Part shown: positions 1 to 7,817 of the stretch, one piece after another | Numbering within the stretch: the stretch's first letter is position 1 | Layout of the letters: each line of letters starts with the position of its first letter | Source: a virus | Strand: one strand, 5' to 3' | Length of the DNA: 25,157 bases | Virus record (IMG/VR): IMGVR_UViG_3300025141_000682 | Coordinates: 1 to 25,157 of that record | Notes under the pieces: generated by a model | Seen by the model: only the letters and a program-made list of their open reading frames with translations | Told to the model about the DNA's origin: nothing | The model's database searches: none | Program-made: the position numbers and the translations under genes

Positions 1-488
1 GGAATTAAATCTCCACACTCTAGTCCAACCTTATCAAGTCGCTTTAAAAAGTTGTCTGCTTCCTTTTCCCAGTCATTAGGGTCATTCGGAGAAGTATCAG
101 GTCGGCCAAAATGATAAGCACCAACTATAATATCCTCTTTTCTGGCGTCTTCAAATTTCTTTTCGTGTTTTGGATTAACATGAGTTGTACCTTCGGACAC
201 TTTAATCCAAGCATATTTTACTCCAGCATCTGCAACCTTTTTAAAGTCTATTGTGCCGTTCCAGCTTGAAAGATCAATACCAGGGAGCACTTCAATTCCC
301 AACAGGCCAAGAGTTTGTGGTCCAGCTATACCATCTATTTCCAGTTCCTGATGTTTTTCTTGATAGCTCTCTACCTGAAATTTGGTATTGGGGCCGTAGT
401 CGCCATCTACTCTAGCGCCTACTTTTGCTTGAAGTCTCGCGACCTCTTGACCTTTATCACCCTGTCTTAATATATATTTAAAGCTCAT
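1..488 (-). CDS. Endolysin: peptidoglycan-binding domain plus GH25 muramidase (3' end beyond window)
   Basis: Probable phage lysozyme that cuts the N-acetylmuramic acid/N-acetylglucosamine bond of peptidoglycan at lysis. I translated 162 residues from ATG at 486-488, which follows a good AAAGGAG ribosome binding site about 6-8 nt upstream. Residues 1-58 resemble a peptidoglycan-binding type 1 repeat (RQGDKGQEVARLQAKVG, then VDGDYGPNT and IDGIAGPQT). From about residue 62 the GH25 fold begins: PGIDLSSWNGTIDF, then YAWIKVSEGTTHVNP and IIVGAYHFGRP, which match the first three conserved GH25 blocks and include the first conserved Asp of the GID motif. The later catalytic DxE motif lies past base 1, so activity cannot be judged. 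The gene is last in the visible minus-strand operon, 12 bp after dUTPase. The domain assignment is firm; the lysis role is inferred. Confidence 0.88.
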   Translation of the reverse strand, partial: MSFKYILRQGDKGQEVARLQAKVGARVDGDYGPNTKFQVESYQEKHQELEIDGIAGPQTLGLLGIEVLPGIDLSSWNGTIDFKKVADAGVKYAWIKVSEGTTHVNPKHEKKFEDARKEDIIVGAYHFGRPDTSPNDPNDWEKEADNFLKRLDKVGLECGDLI

Positions 489-500
489 ATTGTTTCTCCT

Positions 501-968
501 TTATTTAGTTCCTGTGCTGCCAAAGCCACCTTCGCCGCGAAGGGTGCCTTCATTAAGGTTATCGTTTATCACTTCTTCTATTCGACAGTGAACAATGGGG
601 ATTAATACTGCCTGCGCTATTTTAGCTCCTGGTTTAATATATTGTGTGTGTAACCCAATATTGTGAAGATTGACAAACAATTCACCATTATAGCCGGGAT
701 CCACAACACATGCACCAGTAATTAGCATACGTTTTGATGCAATACCGGATTTATTTTTAATTTCAAGCATGTGTCCAAAAGGGACCTCTACTTTAATACC
801 AGTTGGGATAACTTTTGATTCGCGAGGGTTAATAGCCAATCCTTCTTCTAAAATAATGTCATTACGTTCACCGTTTGGGCAATAAAACAAATCCATTCCA
901 GCATCTAAGTGATACACTCGAACAGGTAATTTGGCTTTAGGTCTAATTTTATAAACTTTTAAATTCAT
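501..968 (-). CDS. dut: dUTPase (deoxyuridine 5'-triphosphate nucleotidohydrolase)
   Basis: Hydrolyses dUTP to dUMP and pyrophosphate, which keeps uracil out of phage DNA and supplies dUMP for dTMP synthesis. The 155-residue product carries all five trimeric dUTPase motifs: AGMDLF (23-28), PTGIKVEVP (55-63), KSGIA (73-77) with GACVVDPGYNGEL (85-97, catalytic Asp90 and Tyr93), GAKIAQ (114-119) and the C-terminal P-loop-like RGEGGFGSTG (144-153). Length is normal for the family. I chose ATG at 966-968 over an in-frame TTG at 999-1001, because an AAAGGGGAG ribosome binding site sits about 11 nt before it and the upstream gene ends at 973, leaving only 4 bp between them. It belongs functionally with the deaminase and ribonucleotide reductase in this window. 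Confidence 0.95.
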   Translation of the reverse strand: MNLKVYKIRPKAKLPVRVYHLDAGMDLFYCPNGERNDIILEEGLAINPRESKVIPTGIKVEVPFGHMLEIKNKSGIASKRMLITGACVVDPGYNGELFVNLHNIGLHTQYIKPGAKIAQAVLIPIVHCRIEEVINDNLNEGTLRGEGGFGSTGTK

Positions 969-972
969 ATTT

Positions 973-1491
973 TTATAATCTCCCCTTTGATAAGTTTTCA
1001 AACAATTCCACCAGAGCTTCTATTTTGACATTTATATTATAGATATCAAACCCCTTTTGCCTATATTCCAAAATAAGACGTACTTCTCTTTTTTCCAATT
1101 CTTTAAAACTGGTGTCGTTTGGGTGTTCTTCGATGACCTCAAATTCAAAAGAATCGTCGCCATATTTATTATAATCATTTTGCAGATAACGATTTACATG
1201 CTTTTGTTTTTTCAAATTTCTAAAATGTGATGCTTTTCTTCTTGGCAGCTCTGTTGAGCAGCCAATATATTTACGCCCATTTTTATTGCAAGTTATTGTA
1301 TAGATGCCGGCTGGAAGGTTTTTCACATATTCCTTTTTCAAGTTTTTGTTATTTTTATAATATTGTTTATTCCTTTCCCTTGAGCATATTTTACAACTTG
1401 ACGCAATACCGGACGCCGTACTTTTTCTATTATAGAAATCGTTACCCGGTTTACCAATGCCACATGCTGAGCAATTTTTATTTTTGTCCAT
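973..1491 (-). CDS. GIY-YIG endonuclease with N-terminal zinc finger, probable free-standing homing endonuclease
   Basis: A 172-residue protein with two parts. Residues 7-36 hold a CxxC...CxxC zinc-finger-like segment (Cys7, Cys10, Cys33, Cys36), of the kind often joined to phage homing nucleases. Residues 60-155 form a GIY-YIG nuclease: AGIY (61-64), KYIG (74-77), Arg84/Arg85 in PRRKASH, and the metal-binding Glu candidate Glu133 in ELEKRE. The start could be TTG at 1507-1509, overlapping the polymerase gene, or ATG at 1489-1491; I prefer the ATG because it opens just before the zinc finger, although its ribosome binding site is weak. It sits between DNA polymerase III alpha and dUTPase, a typical landing place for a selfish endonuclease next to replication genes. 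The neighbouring genes look intact, so this is a free-standing element and not one inside an intron. Confidence 0.85.
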   Translation of the reverse strand: MDKNKNCSACGIGKPGNDFYNRKSTASGIASSCKICSRERNKQYYKNNKNLKKEYVKNLPAGIYTITCNKNGRKYIGCSTELPRRKASHFRNLKKQKHVNRYLQNDYNKYGDDSFEFEVIEEHPNDTSFKELEKREVRLILEYRQKGFDIYNINVKIEALVELFENLSKGRL

Positions 1492-1501
1492 TTGTTCACA
1501 T

Positions 1502-4500
1502 TTATCCAATCATTATCCAGTCCGACAGGCCACCCTTTGTGGAGAAACCCCACTGAGGATGGTAATTTAATTTAACTAAATAAGGATGATTGATAAAAAT
1601 TTTATCCTTGGGCTCCACCCCCCAACAACGAATACTGGTCATGGCGGAATTTTTGTCTATAGTTTTAACAATAAAATACGAACGACCTTTAACTGTTTTA
1701 CGTTTAATAACTTCACGCGGGATAAACCAGGCATAAGCAATATTACGGTCCCACTCTGAAATAGCTGGTGCGGTGCTACGGCCCCACTCAGACCGAGCAA
1801 AACGATTTAAACGTTTTACAACATCATCCGAGATAACCAAGTCAAACGGATAAACACCCGTAATATCAACTTTAGTTTTAATGTATTCGTCACGTGTAAA
1901 GTCTTCAATATCTTTAAACTCTTCGATAAGTAAGTTTAGTTTCTTTTTTGTTTTTGGTCTATTCTCTGCCACAACGGTCCAAAAATGTTTTAAATTCCTA
2001 AATCTATTATCCATTAAATCGTTTAGTGCTTCTGCTTTTATAAGCACATTAATGGCTTTTTTGTTAAGCTTCGAATAAGCTATATCCTTGCTAAAAAGCA
2101 ATTCTTCAATGTTGTTGAAGGGCCGATGTTCTATAATCTGTTCGATGGCTTTTTCCCCCAAACCTTTAATTGAAGTCAGTGGTTGAATAAGGGTTTTGCT
2201 ATCACCCTTATCAATGGACTGAATATGCTCAAAATTGCTCCCACCATCAGTATAGATCGGAATAAAACTGGGGGGATTCACTTCGATAACCCAGTTGACC
2301 ATGGATTTGTTAATGTCTAAAGGCTTGATATTAAAGCCAAATTTCTTTGCGATGTTGATGGCTTTTTCTTTTCTACTTTCTGGCTCTTTATCCAGAAAGG
2401 CAGCCATCCACTCTGCTGGATAATAATTGAGCAGCCAAGCACATTGAAAAGATATAATAGAATAGGACACGGCGTGTGATTTATTAAAACCATAGCCTGA
2501 GAAGAACTCAAACTTCTGCCACATTTTATCTGCCCATTTTTCAGACAAGCCCTTTTCTACACAACCTGCAACAAACTTAAGCTTTAGTTTAGTTTTCTGT
2601 GCCGCTACCGCTCCTGTGCCTTTTTTAGTCAAAAGTTTACGAAGTTTATTACCCTCGTCCAAGCTTAAATCTTTTCCGAGCTTATGGGCCAGCAGGGCAA
2701 TCTGCTCCTGAAAGATTAGAAAGCCATAAGTTTCTTTCGTTATTTCCTTAACAATATTATGTCCATAACGAATTCCTTTTAAATTTTCTTTTGTTTTAAT
2801 AAAAGTTTCATGAACATTTGCGCTTAGAGGACCGGGACGATACACTGCGGTGATCGCAGCAATATCAATAATATTCTTTGGCTTGGCACGTTTACAAAAT
2901 TCTTGTGCTCCTTGCTCTGCAAATTGAAATATGCCGGCCCATTTACCTTCCCAAAAAATATTTTTATAAACTTTTTGGTCTTTTAAATTAATTTTTTCTG
3001 GGTGTAAGTGCTTATCATAAAACTGTTTAATGTCTTTAAATGTTGGATTCCTGACCCCATGATGTCGATTGAGAATATGAGTAATTGCCCCTTCAATCAT
3101 TTTAAGTGTCGAGAGACCAAGAATATCAAATTTAATAAAACCCATAGGCTCTAAATGTCTAACATGCTGCCCCTCTGACCAAGGAGTCTGTGTCACCCCT
3201 CCACTATTAATAAGAGGCATATGCTTATCTAAATCTTCACCGATAACCACACCACCAGCGTGGCGAGACACTGACCTTACTTCTCCAACTAATGCCTCCA
3301 CATGTGTTTTAATCCTTGGGTATTTATTTAAGAATTTCTTTAAACTGTCCGAATGTTCCATGACTTCTTCGAAAGTCGGAGTGTATACTCCAGCTTTCAT
3401 ACCCCTTAATTTTTTAGCAATGGGTGTTGCTTCAACCATCATTTTAGAAGTAACAGAATTTGCCTCCACAAAAGGAACATTATAAAGTTTTGAAATATCC
3501 TTAATAACGGAACGTAACTGTAATTTATTAAAGTTTGAGATGGGGACAACAGTATTACTTCCCCACTCGTCAATTAGCATCTCTTTTAATTGCATTGGAG
3601 AGCTGACATCATAATCAATATCGGGATAATCCTTTGCGTCTTTTGTCATAAAACGCGAAAACAATAAATTATATTTAATAGGGTCAACCTGAGTAATCCC
3701 TAAAGCATACGCAACAAGAGAACCAGCAGCTGAACCTCGCCCTGCTCCTGTAAGTTGAACATCAGATGCTCTATCTGCAATCGCTTTCATTGTAAGAAAA
3801 TACTTACTAAAGCCCCTATCGCTAATTATATTTAATTCCTCTTTTAACCTCGCAATATATTCTGAATCGTCCTTTAAGTCCAAATCACGCACGCCATCAA
3901 TGCATGCTGCCACAAGCGTTCTATCCGCTGTTTGCCCAGCTGGAATAATAAAACTCGGAAGACGAACTGTGTTATCGGGTATAAACTTTTCAATGCGAGT
4001 GTGGGCAATGTGGTGAGTCCTTTCTATGCTTTCGTGAATTATACTATCATTGTAACTACAGCCTAATTTGCTTGAGTATTTTTTATATGCTTCCCACATT
4101 TGTTCGCCATTCTTCGGGAACAATTCATAACCAATTTCTTCTACATCAACTGGAAGCTCTGCACTCATCCACGCTGGCATGCCGCCTTTTCCGAGCCACC
4201 CTAAACGCTTATATAATTCTCTATCCTTCCAGGCTGTTATAGAGGGGTAATGACTATCTGCTGTAGATATAAGATCCACACCATATTCAGCACAAACCTG
4301 AATTATTAGTTTGTTTAATTGATGCTGCTCTTTTATGTTATTCCACTGAAGTTCGCCATACCAACGATCACCAAAAATAGATACCATCTTTTCAGTCGTA
4401 TCGCGCATCGCTGTTAATACTGCCTTTTCACCACTTTCTATATTTTCCCAATAGTTTCCAGCTAATACACCCCCCAAGCACGCTGACGCAGCAATCACCC

Positions 4501-5035
4501 CTTCACTATGTTTTTTAAGTATATCGTAATCCATCCTCGGGTAACGATAAAAGTTGTCAGCACTATAAGATTTAGAGACCAAGGAAAATATATTATTAAG
4601 ACCTTTTTGGTTTTGAGCTAAAAGGATAAGATGTCTACGGCGATTAAGAATGTTTTTAATCGCTCGTTTATTACTTTCATCTTCAATGGTCGTACCTGAT
4701 TTAGACTTATCAATACTTTTTTTTGCCTTTTTATCTGCTTTTACCTTTTCCAGTTCCTCTCTCCACCTGTCAATACTGGGGAGAAAATACGCTTCTACGC
4801 CAAAAATAGGTGTAAAATCTTTACCCTCTTTCATCATCTTTTGGGCATGTTGAACCTGATATGCAAAACCATTCATATTACCGTGATCAGTTAAAGCTAG
4901 TGCATCACTACCATTCTGAAAAGCGGATTCCATATGTTCGGATGGGTAACCTAGACCGTCAAAGGGAGAACCAACACCGCTATGAGCGTGAAGACCTGTA
5001 AACGGTATTTTACTTTTTATTCTATCGCCTTTCAC
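1502..5035 (-). CDS. dnaE: DNA polymerase III alpha subunit (DnaE-type, family C)
   Basis: Replicative polymerase of the bacterial DnaE class, 1177 residues, close to the bacterial length. An N-terminal PHP domain is visible: HAHSGVGS (His16, His18), LTDHGN (48-53), GVEAYF, SACLGG and TADSHY. The catalytic core has GAGRGSAAGS (430-439), PDIDYD with Asp472 and Asp474, HAGGVVI (592-598) and FIKFDILGL with Asp637; these match the three catalytic Asp residues of E. coli DnaE. YRPGPL, FQEQIA and GYGFNKSHAVSYS follow, then a helix-hairpin-helix segment (KGLGEKAIEQII). There is no embedded PolC-type exonuclease. I place the start at GTG 5033-5035, because GAGGAGG lies 6 nt upstream and the codon overlaps the TGA of the preceding gene as GTGA; an in-frame GTG at 5069-5071 lacks these supports. 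A separate family A polymerase lies at 17654-18835. Confidence 0.95.
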   Translation of the reverse strand: MKGDRIKSKIPFTGLHAHSGVGSPFDGLGYPSEHMESAFQNGSDALALTDHGNMNGFAYQVQHAQKMMKEGKDFTPIFGVEAYFLPSIDRWREELEKVKADKKAKKSIDKSKSGTTIEDESNKRAIKNILNRRRHLILLAQNQKGLNNIFSLVSKSYSADNFYRYPRMDYDILKKHSEGVIAASACLGGVLAGNYWENIESGEKAVLTAMRDTTEKMVSIFGDRWYGELQWNNIKEQHQLNKLIIQVCAEYGVDLISTADSHYPSITAWKDRELYKRLGWLGKGGMPAWMSAELPVDVEEIGYELFPKNGEQMWEAYKKYSSKLGCSYNDSIIHESIERTHHIAHTRIEKFIPDNTVRLPSFIIPAGQTADRTLVAACIDGVRDLDLKDDSEYIARLKEELNIISDRGFSKYFLTMKAIADRASDVQLTGAGRGSAAGSLVAYALGITQVDPIKYNLLFSRFMTKDAKDYPDIDYDVSSPMQLKEMLIDEWGSNTVVPISNFNKLQLRSVIKDISKLYNVPFVEANSVTSKMMVEATPIAKKLRGMKAGVYTPTFEEVMEHSDSLKKFLNKYPRIKTHVEALVGEVRSVSRHAGGVVIGEDLDKHMPLINSGGVTQTPWSEGQHVRHLEPMGFIKFDILGLSTLKMIEGAITHILNRHHGVRNPTFKDIKQFYDKHLHPEKINLKDQKVYKNIFWEGKWAGIFQFAEQGAQEFCKRAKPKNIIDIAAITAVYRPGPLSANVHETFIKTKENLKGIRYGHNIVKEITKETYGFLIFQEQIALLAHKLGKDLSLDEGNKLRKLLTKKGTGAVAAQKTKLKLKFVAGCVEKGLSEKWADKMWQKFEFFSGYGFNKSHAVSYSIISFQCAWLLNYYPAEWMAAFLDKEPESRKEKAINIAKKFGFNIKPLDINKSMVNWVIEVNPPSFIPIYTDGGSNFEHIQSIDKGDSKTLIQPLTSIKGLGEKAIEQIIEHRPFNNIEELLFSKDIAYSKLNKKAINVLIKAEALNDLMDNRFRNLKHFWTVVAENRPKTKKKLNLLIEEFKDIEDFTRDEYIKTKVDITGVYPFDLVISDDVVKRLNRFARSEWGRSTAPAISEWDRNIAYAWFIPREVIKRKTVKGRSYFIVKTIDKNSAMTSIRCWGVEPKDKIFINHPYLVKLNYHPQWGFSTKGGLSDWIMIG

Positions 5036-5919
5036 TCTTCCTCCTCTAAATCTACCCCTAAAGGATTCCACTCGCTATACGATAACAGAAAATCAGCTGG
5101 TTTGTCAAGGTTATTTTCACTACCGAGCCATTTTCTTAATCCTTTCCAATTGGACACATCATAATACCAAGAAACCTCTAAAAGGCAAGCATTTTCTGTA
5201 TTGACATCGCTAAAAACAAAATCGTGAGTGAAATAACGACCTGTATATTGTTCGCTTACTGGTAATACTTTTTTTTCAGCAGTATGTTTCTTGTTTTCAT
5301 TTTTTCTGAACTTGCGCCTACACACTAAAAAATCTTCAGGAGTAAAAGTAAAAGGAAGGTAAAGCCCATCTTTAAAATTGCTATCCTCATAAGAGATATA
5401 AAAAGAATCACTGGTTCTTATTTTCGCCCTAATCTTATCTTTATAACGTAAGGGGTGTAGGCCATATGGGAAACAAACAAAATATTTATCCGGTGTTGTA
5501 TAGCGACTTAATTTTCGTCCTACGCGCCAAGCATTTTGAGCACCAGTGATAATGCTCCAAGAGAGTGACGTTCTTCTATCAACGTCTTTGGGATGAGTGG
5601 GGGTATAATAAATTGGTATTTCTCTTATTAGTGGCCTATTAGCAAATTTAGATTTTGTATAATATATCACCGGATCGTATATCCAATCACCAAGTCTATA
5701 TCGTATAAGAGGTTGCATATCTCTAGGGCAAACAATCCAAATTGATTTACAACCAGCCACCGCGCAGTTAAAAACTGCATTTTCAATGGCTAAAAAATTT
5801 TCCCCAATTGGCATAAGACTATCATGCCATGGGAATTTGAAATCCAAAGGCTGTCCATCTACGGGAACAATTCCTGCTAAATGGTGATTTATCATATTTT
5901 TTGGTAAATCAATTTCCAT
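5032..5919 (-). CDS. Uncharacterised protein with a nucleotidyltransferase-like (GT-A-type) N-terminus
   Basis: A 295-residue protein. Residues 13-70 read like the start of a sugar-nucleotide transferase fold: LAGIVPVDGQPLDF, then FPWHDSLMPIGENFLAIENA, a conserved Ala-Gly-Cys turn and IWIVCP. This resembles the PKxLxPV...GxxxIxIV pattern of NTP-transferase enzymes, but the GxGTRL nucleotide loop is absent. A charged linker (about 204-216) precedes a C-terminal part rich in aromatic residues and ending in five acidic residues (DLEEEE without the Leu). The gene overlaps the previous gene by 11 bp and the polymerase by 4 bp (GTGA), so it should be co-translated with DNA polymerase III. Its proximity suggests a role linked to replication or nucleotide chemistry, but this is only inference. 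I believe related proteins occur in other marine phages as hypotheticals; I cannot verify that here. Confidence 0.72.
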   Translation of the reverse strand: MEIDLPKNMINHHLAGIVPVDGQPLDFKFPWHDSLMPIGENFLAIENAVFNCAVAGCKSIWIVCPRDMQPLIRYRLGDWIYDPVIYYTKSKFANRPLIREIPIYYTPTHPKDVDRRTSLSWSIITGAQNAWRVGRKLSRYTTPDKYFVCFPYGLHPLRYKDKIRAKIRTSDSFYISYEDSNFKDGLYLPFTFTPEDFLVCRRKFRKNENKKHTAEKKVLPVSEQYTGRYFTHDFVFSDVNTENACLLEVSWYYDVSNWKGLRKWLGSENNLDKPADFLLSYSEWNPLGVDLEEEE

Positions 5920-6610
5920 AAATAAATTTTATCTTCTCTGTATCGTTATATTTGTCCATTTCTTTGATCAATTCCCTTTCTGTCGTTTCTAACACAATTG
6001 GACTTGTATTGGGTCGATCATGATAAAATCTTCCCTTGTGACCATTCTTCATGAGAAGTTCTTCGCATTTAAACTTAACCATTGTGTCAGAATAATTAAA
6101 ATCTACTAAATCTTTTTTCTTAAGATAAGAAATGCTATAAAATTTAACAGGATCCCTTGTGCGTTTCTTTAAGATATGTAACTCAGAAGTTAATTTGCTT
6201 TTAGTATAAATCGAATTAGTGTTTTTTATTCCACAGTACGCCGATTTTAAACAATCAATCACCTTATATTTATCCACCTCTTCCTCTGGTGGGGGTAACC
6301 CTATGACGTTTTTGTCATCACAAACAAATAACAAGCCATACTCAGCTCTATTCACAATATTATTCTCACAGACTACAATAATTTCTTCATTGGTTATTTT
6401 TACGGCCTTTACAGTATCGCCCCCAATAGTTTGGCCACTAAGCATTAGTTTGGTATATAATAGTGACCAGGCGTGCTTTGTGTATTGGGGCTCTAAGATG
6501 TGTGGGAAATTAACCTTATTTAAAATAATTTTAGTATTATACTGATAGGCGTGTTTTAAGGCTTTTAAGCTCGAACCGATTGTTATTTCAATTTGTTCCA
6601 TTTCTAACAT
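5909..6610 (-). CDS. Hypothetical protein, 233 aa
   Basis: I do not recognise the family. The protein is soluble, with no signal peptide or membrane segment and no catalytic motif I can name. It alternates short beta-like stretches (for example EEIIVVCENN and YGLLFVCDDK) with charged helices, and the second half is Lys-rich. The start is either ATG 6608-6610 or ATG 6599-6601 (MEQIEITIGSS); both lie inside the end of the transglycosylase gene, so translation is probably coupled to it. It overlaps the next gene by 11 bp. The chain of overlaps transglycosylase, this gene, nucleotidyltransferase-like gene, polymerase suggests one translational unit, and a functional pairing with the following 295-aa protein is possible. 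Confidence 0.8.
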   Translation of the reverse strand: MLEMEQIEITIGSSLKALKHAYQYNTKIILNKVNFPHILEPQYTKHAWSLLYTKLMLSGQTIGGDTVKAVKITNEEIIVVCENNIVNRAEYGLLFVCDDKNVIGLPPPEEEVDKYKVIDCLKSAYCGIKNTNSIYTKSKLTSELHILKKRTRDPVKFYSISYLKKKDLVDFNYSDTMVKFKCEELLMKNGHKGRFYHDRPNTSPIVLETTERELIKEMDKYNDTEKIKFIYGN

Positions 6611-7166
6611 TAATTCGTTTATGCCACTTCTTCAAACGGGTATAATGAGTATTCCCGCTGTAGCAGTGGTATTTATTTTTTGTTGTTGCTTTTCCCCTCA
6701 CGGCTTGAGTCCAAGCTCCAACCCATTTTCGTAATTCGGAAAAAAAGCCAGGACAACGATTTCTTTTTCTTTGCTTAGTAATGTGGGTCATCCAAAAATG
6801 AGCTGAGAGTTTGTAATCGCCTCTTATAAACTTATATTTTTTTTCAGCCCATGGCCAAAATTGTAAAATTCCTTTCGCCATAGGATATCTTTTGCCGTTT
6901 TTCCCCGTGCGCCAATCTCCCTTTGCTTTGGGATTATAACCGCTTTCATTACATGCAGCTGCTAATAGCATTCCTCTTAATTCATTCGGAATATTATATT
7001 TTACGAAAAACTCATTCTCAATATACGATAATGCTGCTATTATTTCGGGATTAACATTCTCTTCTTTTGCGTTTGAACATTTATACGCTTCAAATATTAA
7101 ATCAGAATAGTCATAATTTTGTTGTGCAGGAATGCACATGCATAAAGAAATAATTAAAGAGTTCAT
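6588..7166 (-). CDS. Lytic transglycosylase-like (SLT-type) protein
   Basis: Probable peptidoglycan-cleaving enzyme of the soluble lytic transglycosylase/lysozyme fold, 192 residues. The catalytic Glu candidate is Glu74 in NESGYNPKAKGD, the usual ExS-type motif, followed 23 residues later by AKGILQFWPW, which matches the family GxxQ block. The first 15 residues (MNSLIISLCMCIPAQ) are hydrophobic and could be a short signal peptide or lipoprotein-like leader with Cys9 and Cys11. The C-terminus is strongly basic. ATG 7164-7166 follows a GGAG about 13 nt upstream. It could be a second lysis enzyme or a virion-associated wall-penetration enzyme. With the GH25 protein at 1-488 the phage carries two wall-degrading activities in one operon. 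Confidence 0.8.
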   Translation of the reverse strand: MNSLIISLCMCIPAQQNYDYSDLIFEAYKCSNAKEENVNPEIIAALSYIENEFFVKYNIPNELRGMLLAAACNESGYNPKAKGDWRTGKNGKRYPMAKGILQFWPWAEKKYKFIRGDYKLSAHFWMTHITKQRKRNRCPGFFSELRKWVGAWTQAVRGKATTKNKYHCYSGNTHYTRLKKWHKRINVRNGTN

Positions 7167-7193
7167 AAATCTTAAAGCTCCTTTTTCAATAGA

Positions 7194-7475
7194 TTAATCT
7201 AAAATACCATATATGTGTTGTTCCAGTACTAATAAAAATTCCCCCCGATCTGAACTAACAGTTTCAACCATCAAGTCGTTAACAACTGCTAATTTTCCCA
7301 CATCATCAATACTCAATTTAGTACAATCAGCTGAACATTGTTGAATTTGGTAAATTCCGTATGGGCTTGATTTGATTGTATATTCTTCTGGTAGAAGAAT
7401 ATTAGATGTTTCCTTTTCCTCTTTTTTCGGTACATCTACTAAAAGAACGTAACGGTTTCGTGGATCAAGTTTCAT
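7194..7475 (-). CDS. GroES-like co-chaperonin
   Basis: A 93-residue protein with the length and architecture of GroES/T4 gp31-type co-chaperonins. RNRYVLLVDVPKKEE (6-20) matches the opening beta strand of GroES, SNILLPEE (24-31) matches the GGIVL/GIILP mobile-loop region that contacts GroEL, YGIYQIQQ (39-46) matches the GEVLAVG strand, DVGKLAVVND (58-67) matches the VGDxVxF block, and EFLLVLEQHIYGILD (79-93) matches the C-terminal EYLIMxExDILAIIE. It would cap host GroEL and favour folding of phage proteins such as the capsid protein. The start ATG directly follows the TAG of the preceding gene, with GAGGAGG 5 nt upstream. The relationship is distant, with two Cys residues (47 and 51) unusual for GroES, but the order of blocks is convincing. 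Confidence 0.72.
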   Translation of the reverse strand: MKLDPRNRYVLLVDVPKKEEKETSNILLPEEYTIKSSPYGIYQIQQCSADCTKLSIDDVGKLAVVNDLMVETVSSDRGEFLLVLEQHIYGILD

Positions 7476-7760
7476 CTAACCCTCCTCTGCGGGGCCAAAC
7501 TGCTTCTCGATGATATCAAACATATCGTTGAGGTCATCCATATCAGCAGCTTTTTTATAAAAACGAAATGCCTTAACAGCGGCCCAAATATCATCTCTTG
7601 TCAACCATTTGTTTTCAATATATTCTCTGCGAAGGTCCTTTTTTTGTTCCTTATAGGGTTCCATTGCTTGCTCTAGAGCAAACAATGATTTAAGGTAATT
7701 AATTACATATTGTTCTTTTAAATTCGCTTCTTCAACTATAGATAGGTTAGGTTGACTCAT
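7476..7760 (-). CDS. Small helical protein, unknown function
   Basis: A 94-residue, largely alpha-helical, charged protein. Residues 22-60 (LKSLFALEQAMEPYKEQKKDLRRE onward, then DDIWAAVKAFRFYKKA) have a coiled-coil helix followed by a short second helix. This layout loosely recalls small GapR-type nucleoid proteins, but the match is too weak to assign. The start ATG has a strong AAAGGAG about 5 nt upstream. It ends directly against the GroES-like gene, so both should be made from the same message. A 57-bp AT-rich gap separates it from the ribonucleotide reductase gene. Confidence 0.78.
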   Translation of the reverse strand: MSQPNLSIVEEANLKEQYVINYLKSLFALEQAMEPYKEQKKDLRREYIENKWLTRDDIWAAVKAFRFYKKAADMDDLNDMFDIIEKQFGPAEEG

Positions 7761-7817
7761 AATGTCTCCTTTGGTAAGTCAATATTGTTAATTATTATAA
7801 TATATTTTTTTTGTATT

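Noticed and set aside
969-1001. Upstream TTG start that would add 11 residues to dUTPase
   Set aside because: It overlaps the previous gene, lacks a ribosome binding site, and its added codons themselves contain the ribosome binding site of the downstream ATG.
1227-1556. Plus-strand open frame of 109 aa and similar long antisense frames (for example 22757-23086, 13462-13758)
   Set aside because: They lie antisense to well-supported genes, have no ribosome binding site or recognisable domain, and their Phe/Ser/Leu-rich composition is the mirror of the Lys/Glu-rich sense proteins.
5036-5071. Upstream GTG start adding 12 residues to polymerase III alpha
   Set aside because: The GTG at 5033-5035 has a GAGGAGG site and a GTGA overlap; the added codons overlap the 3' end of the previous gene and include that ribosome binding site.
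7794-7799. TATAAT on the minus strand in the AT-rich gap between ribonucleotide reductase and the 94-aa gene
   Set aside because: No acceptable -35 at 16-18 bp and no extended -10, so probably chance in AT-rich DNA, although a weak promoter is not excluded.
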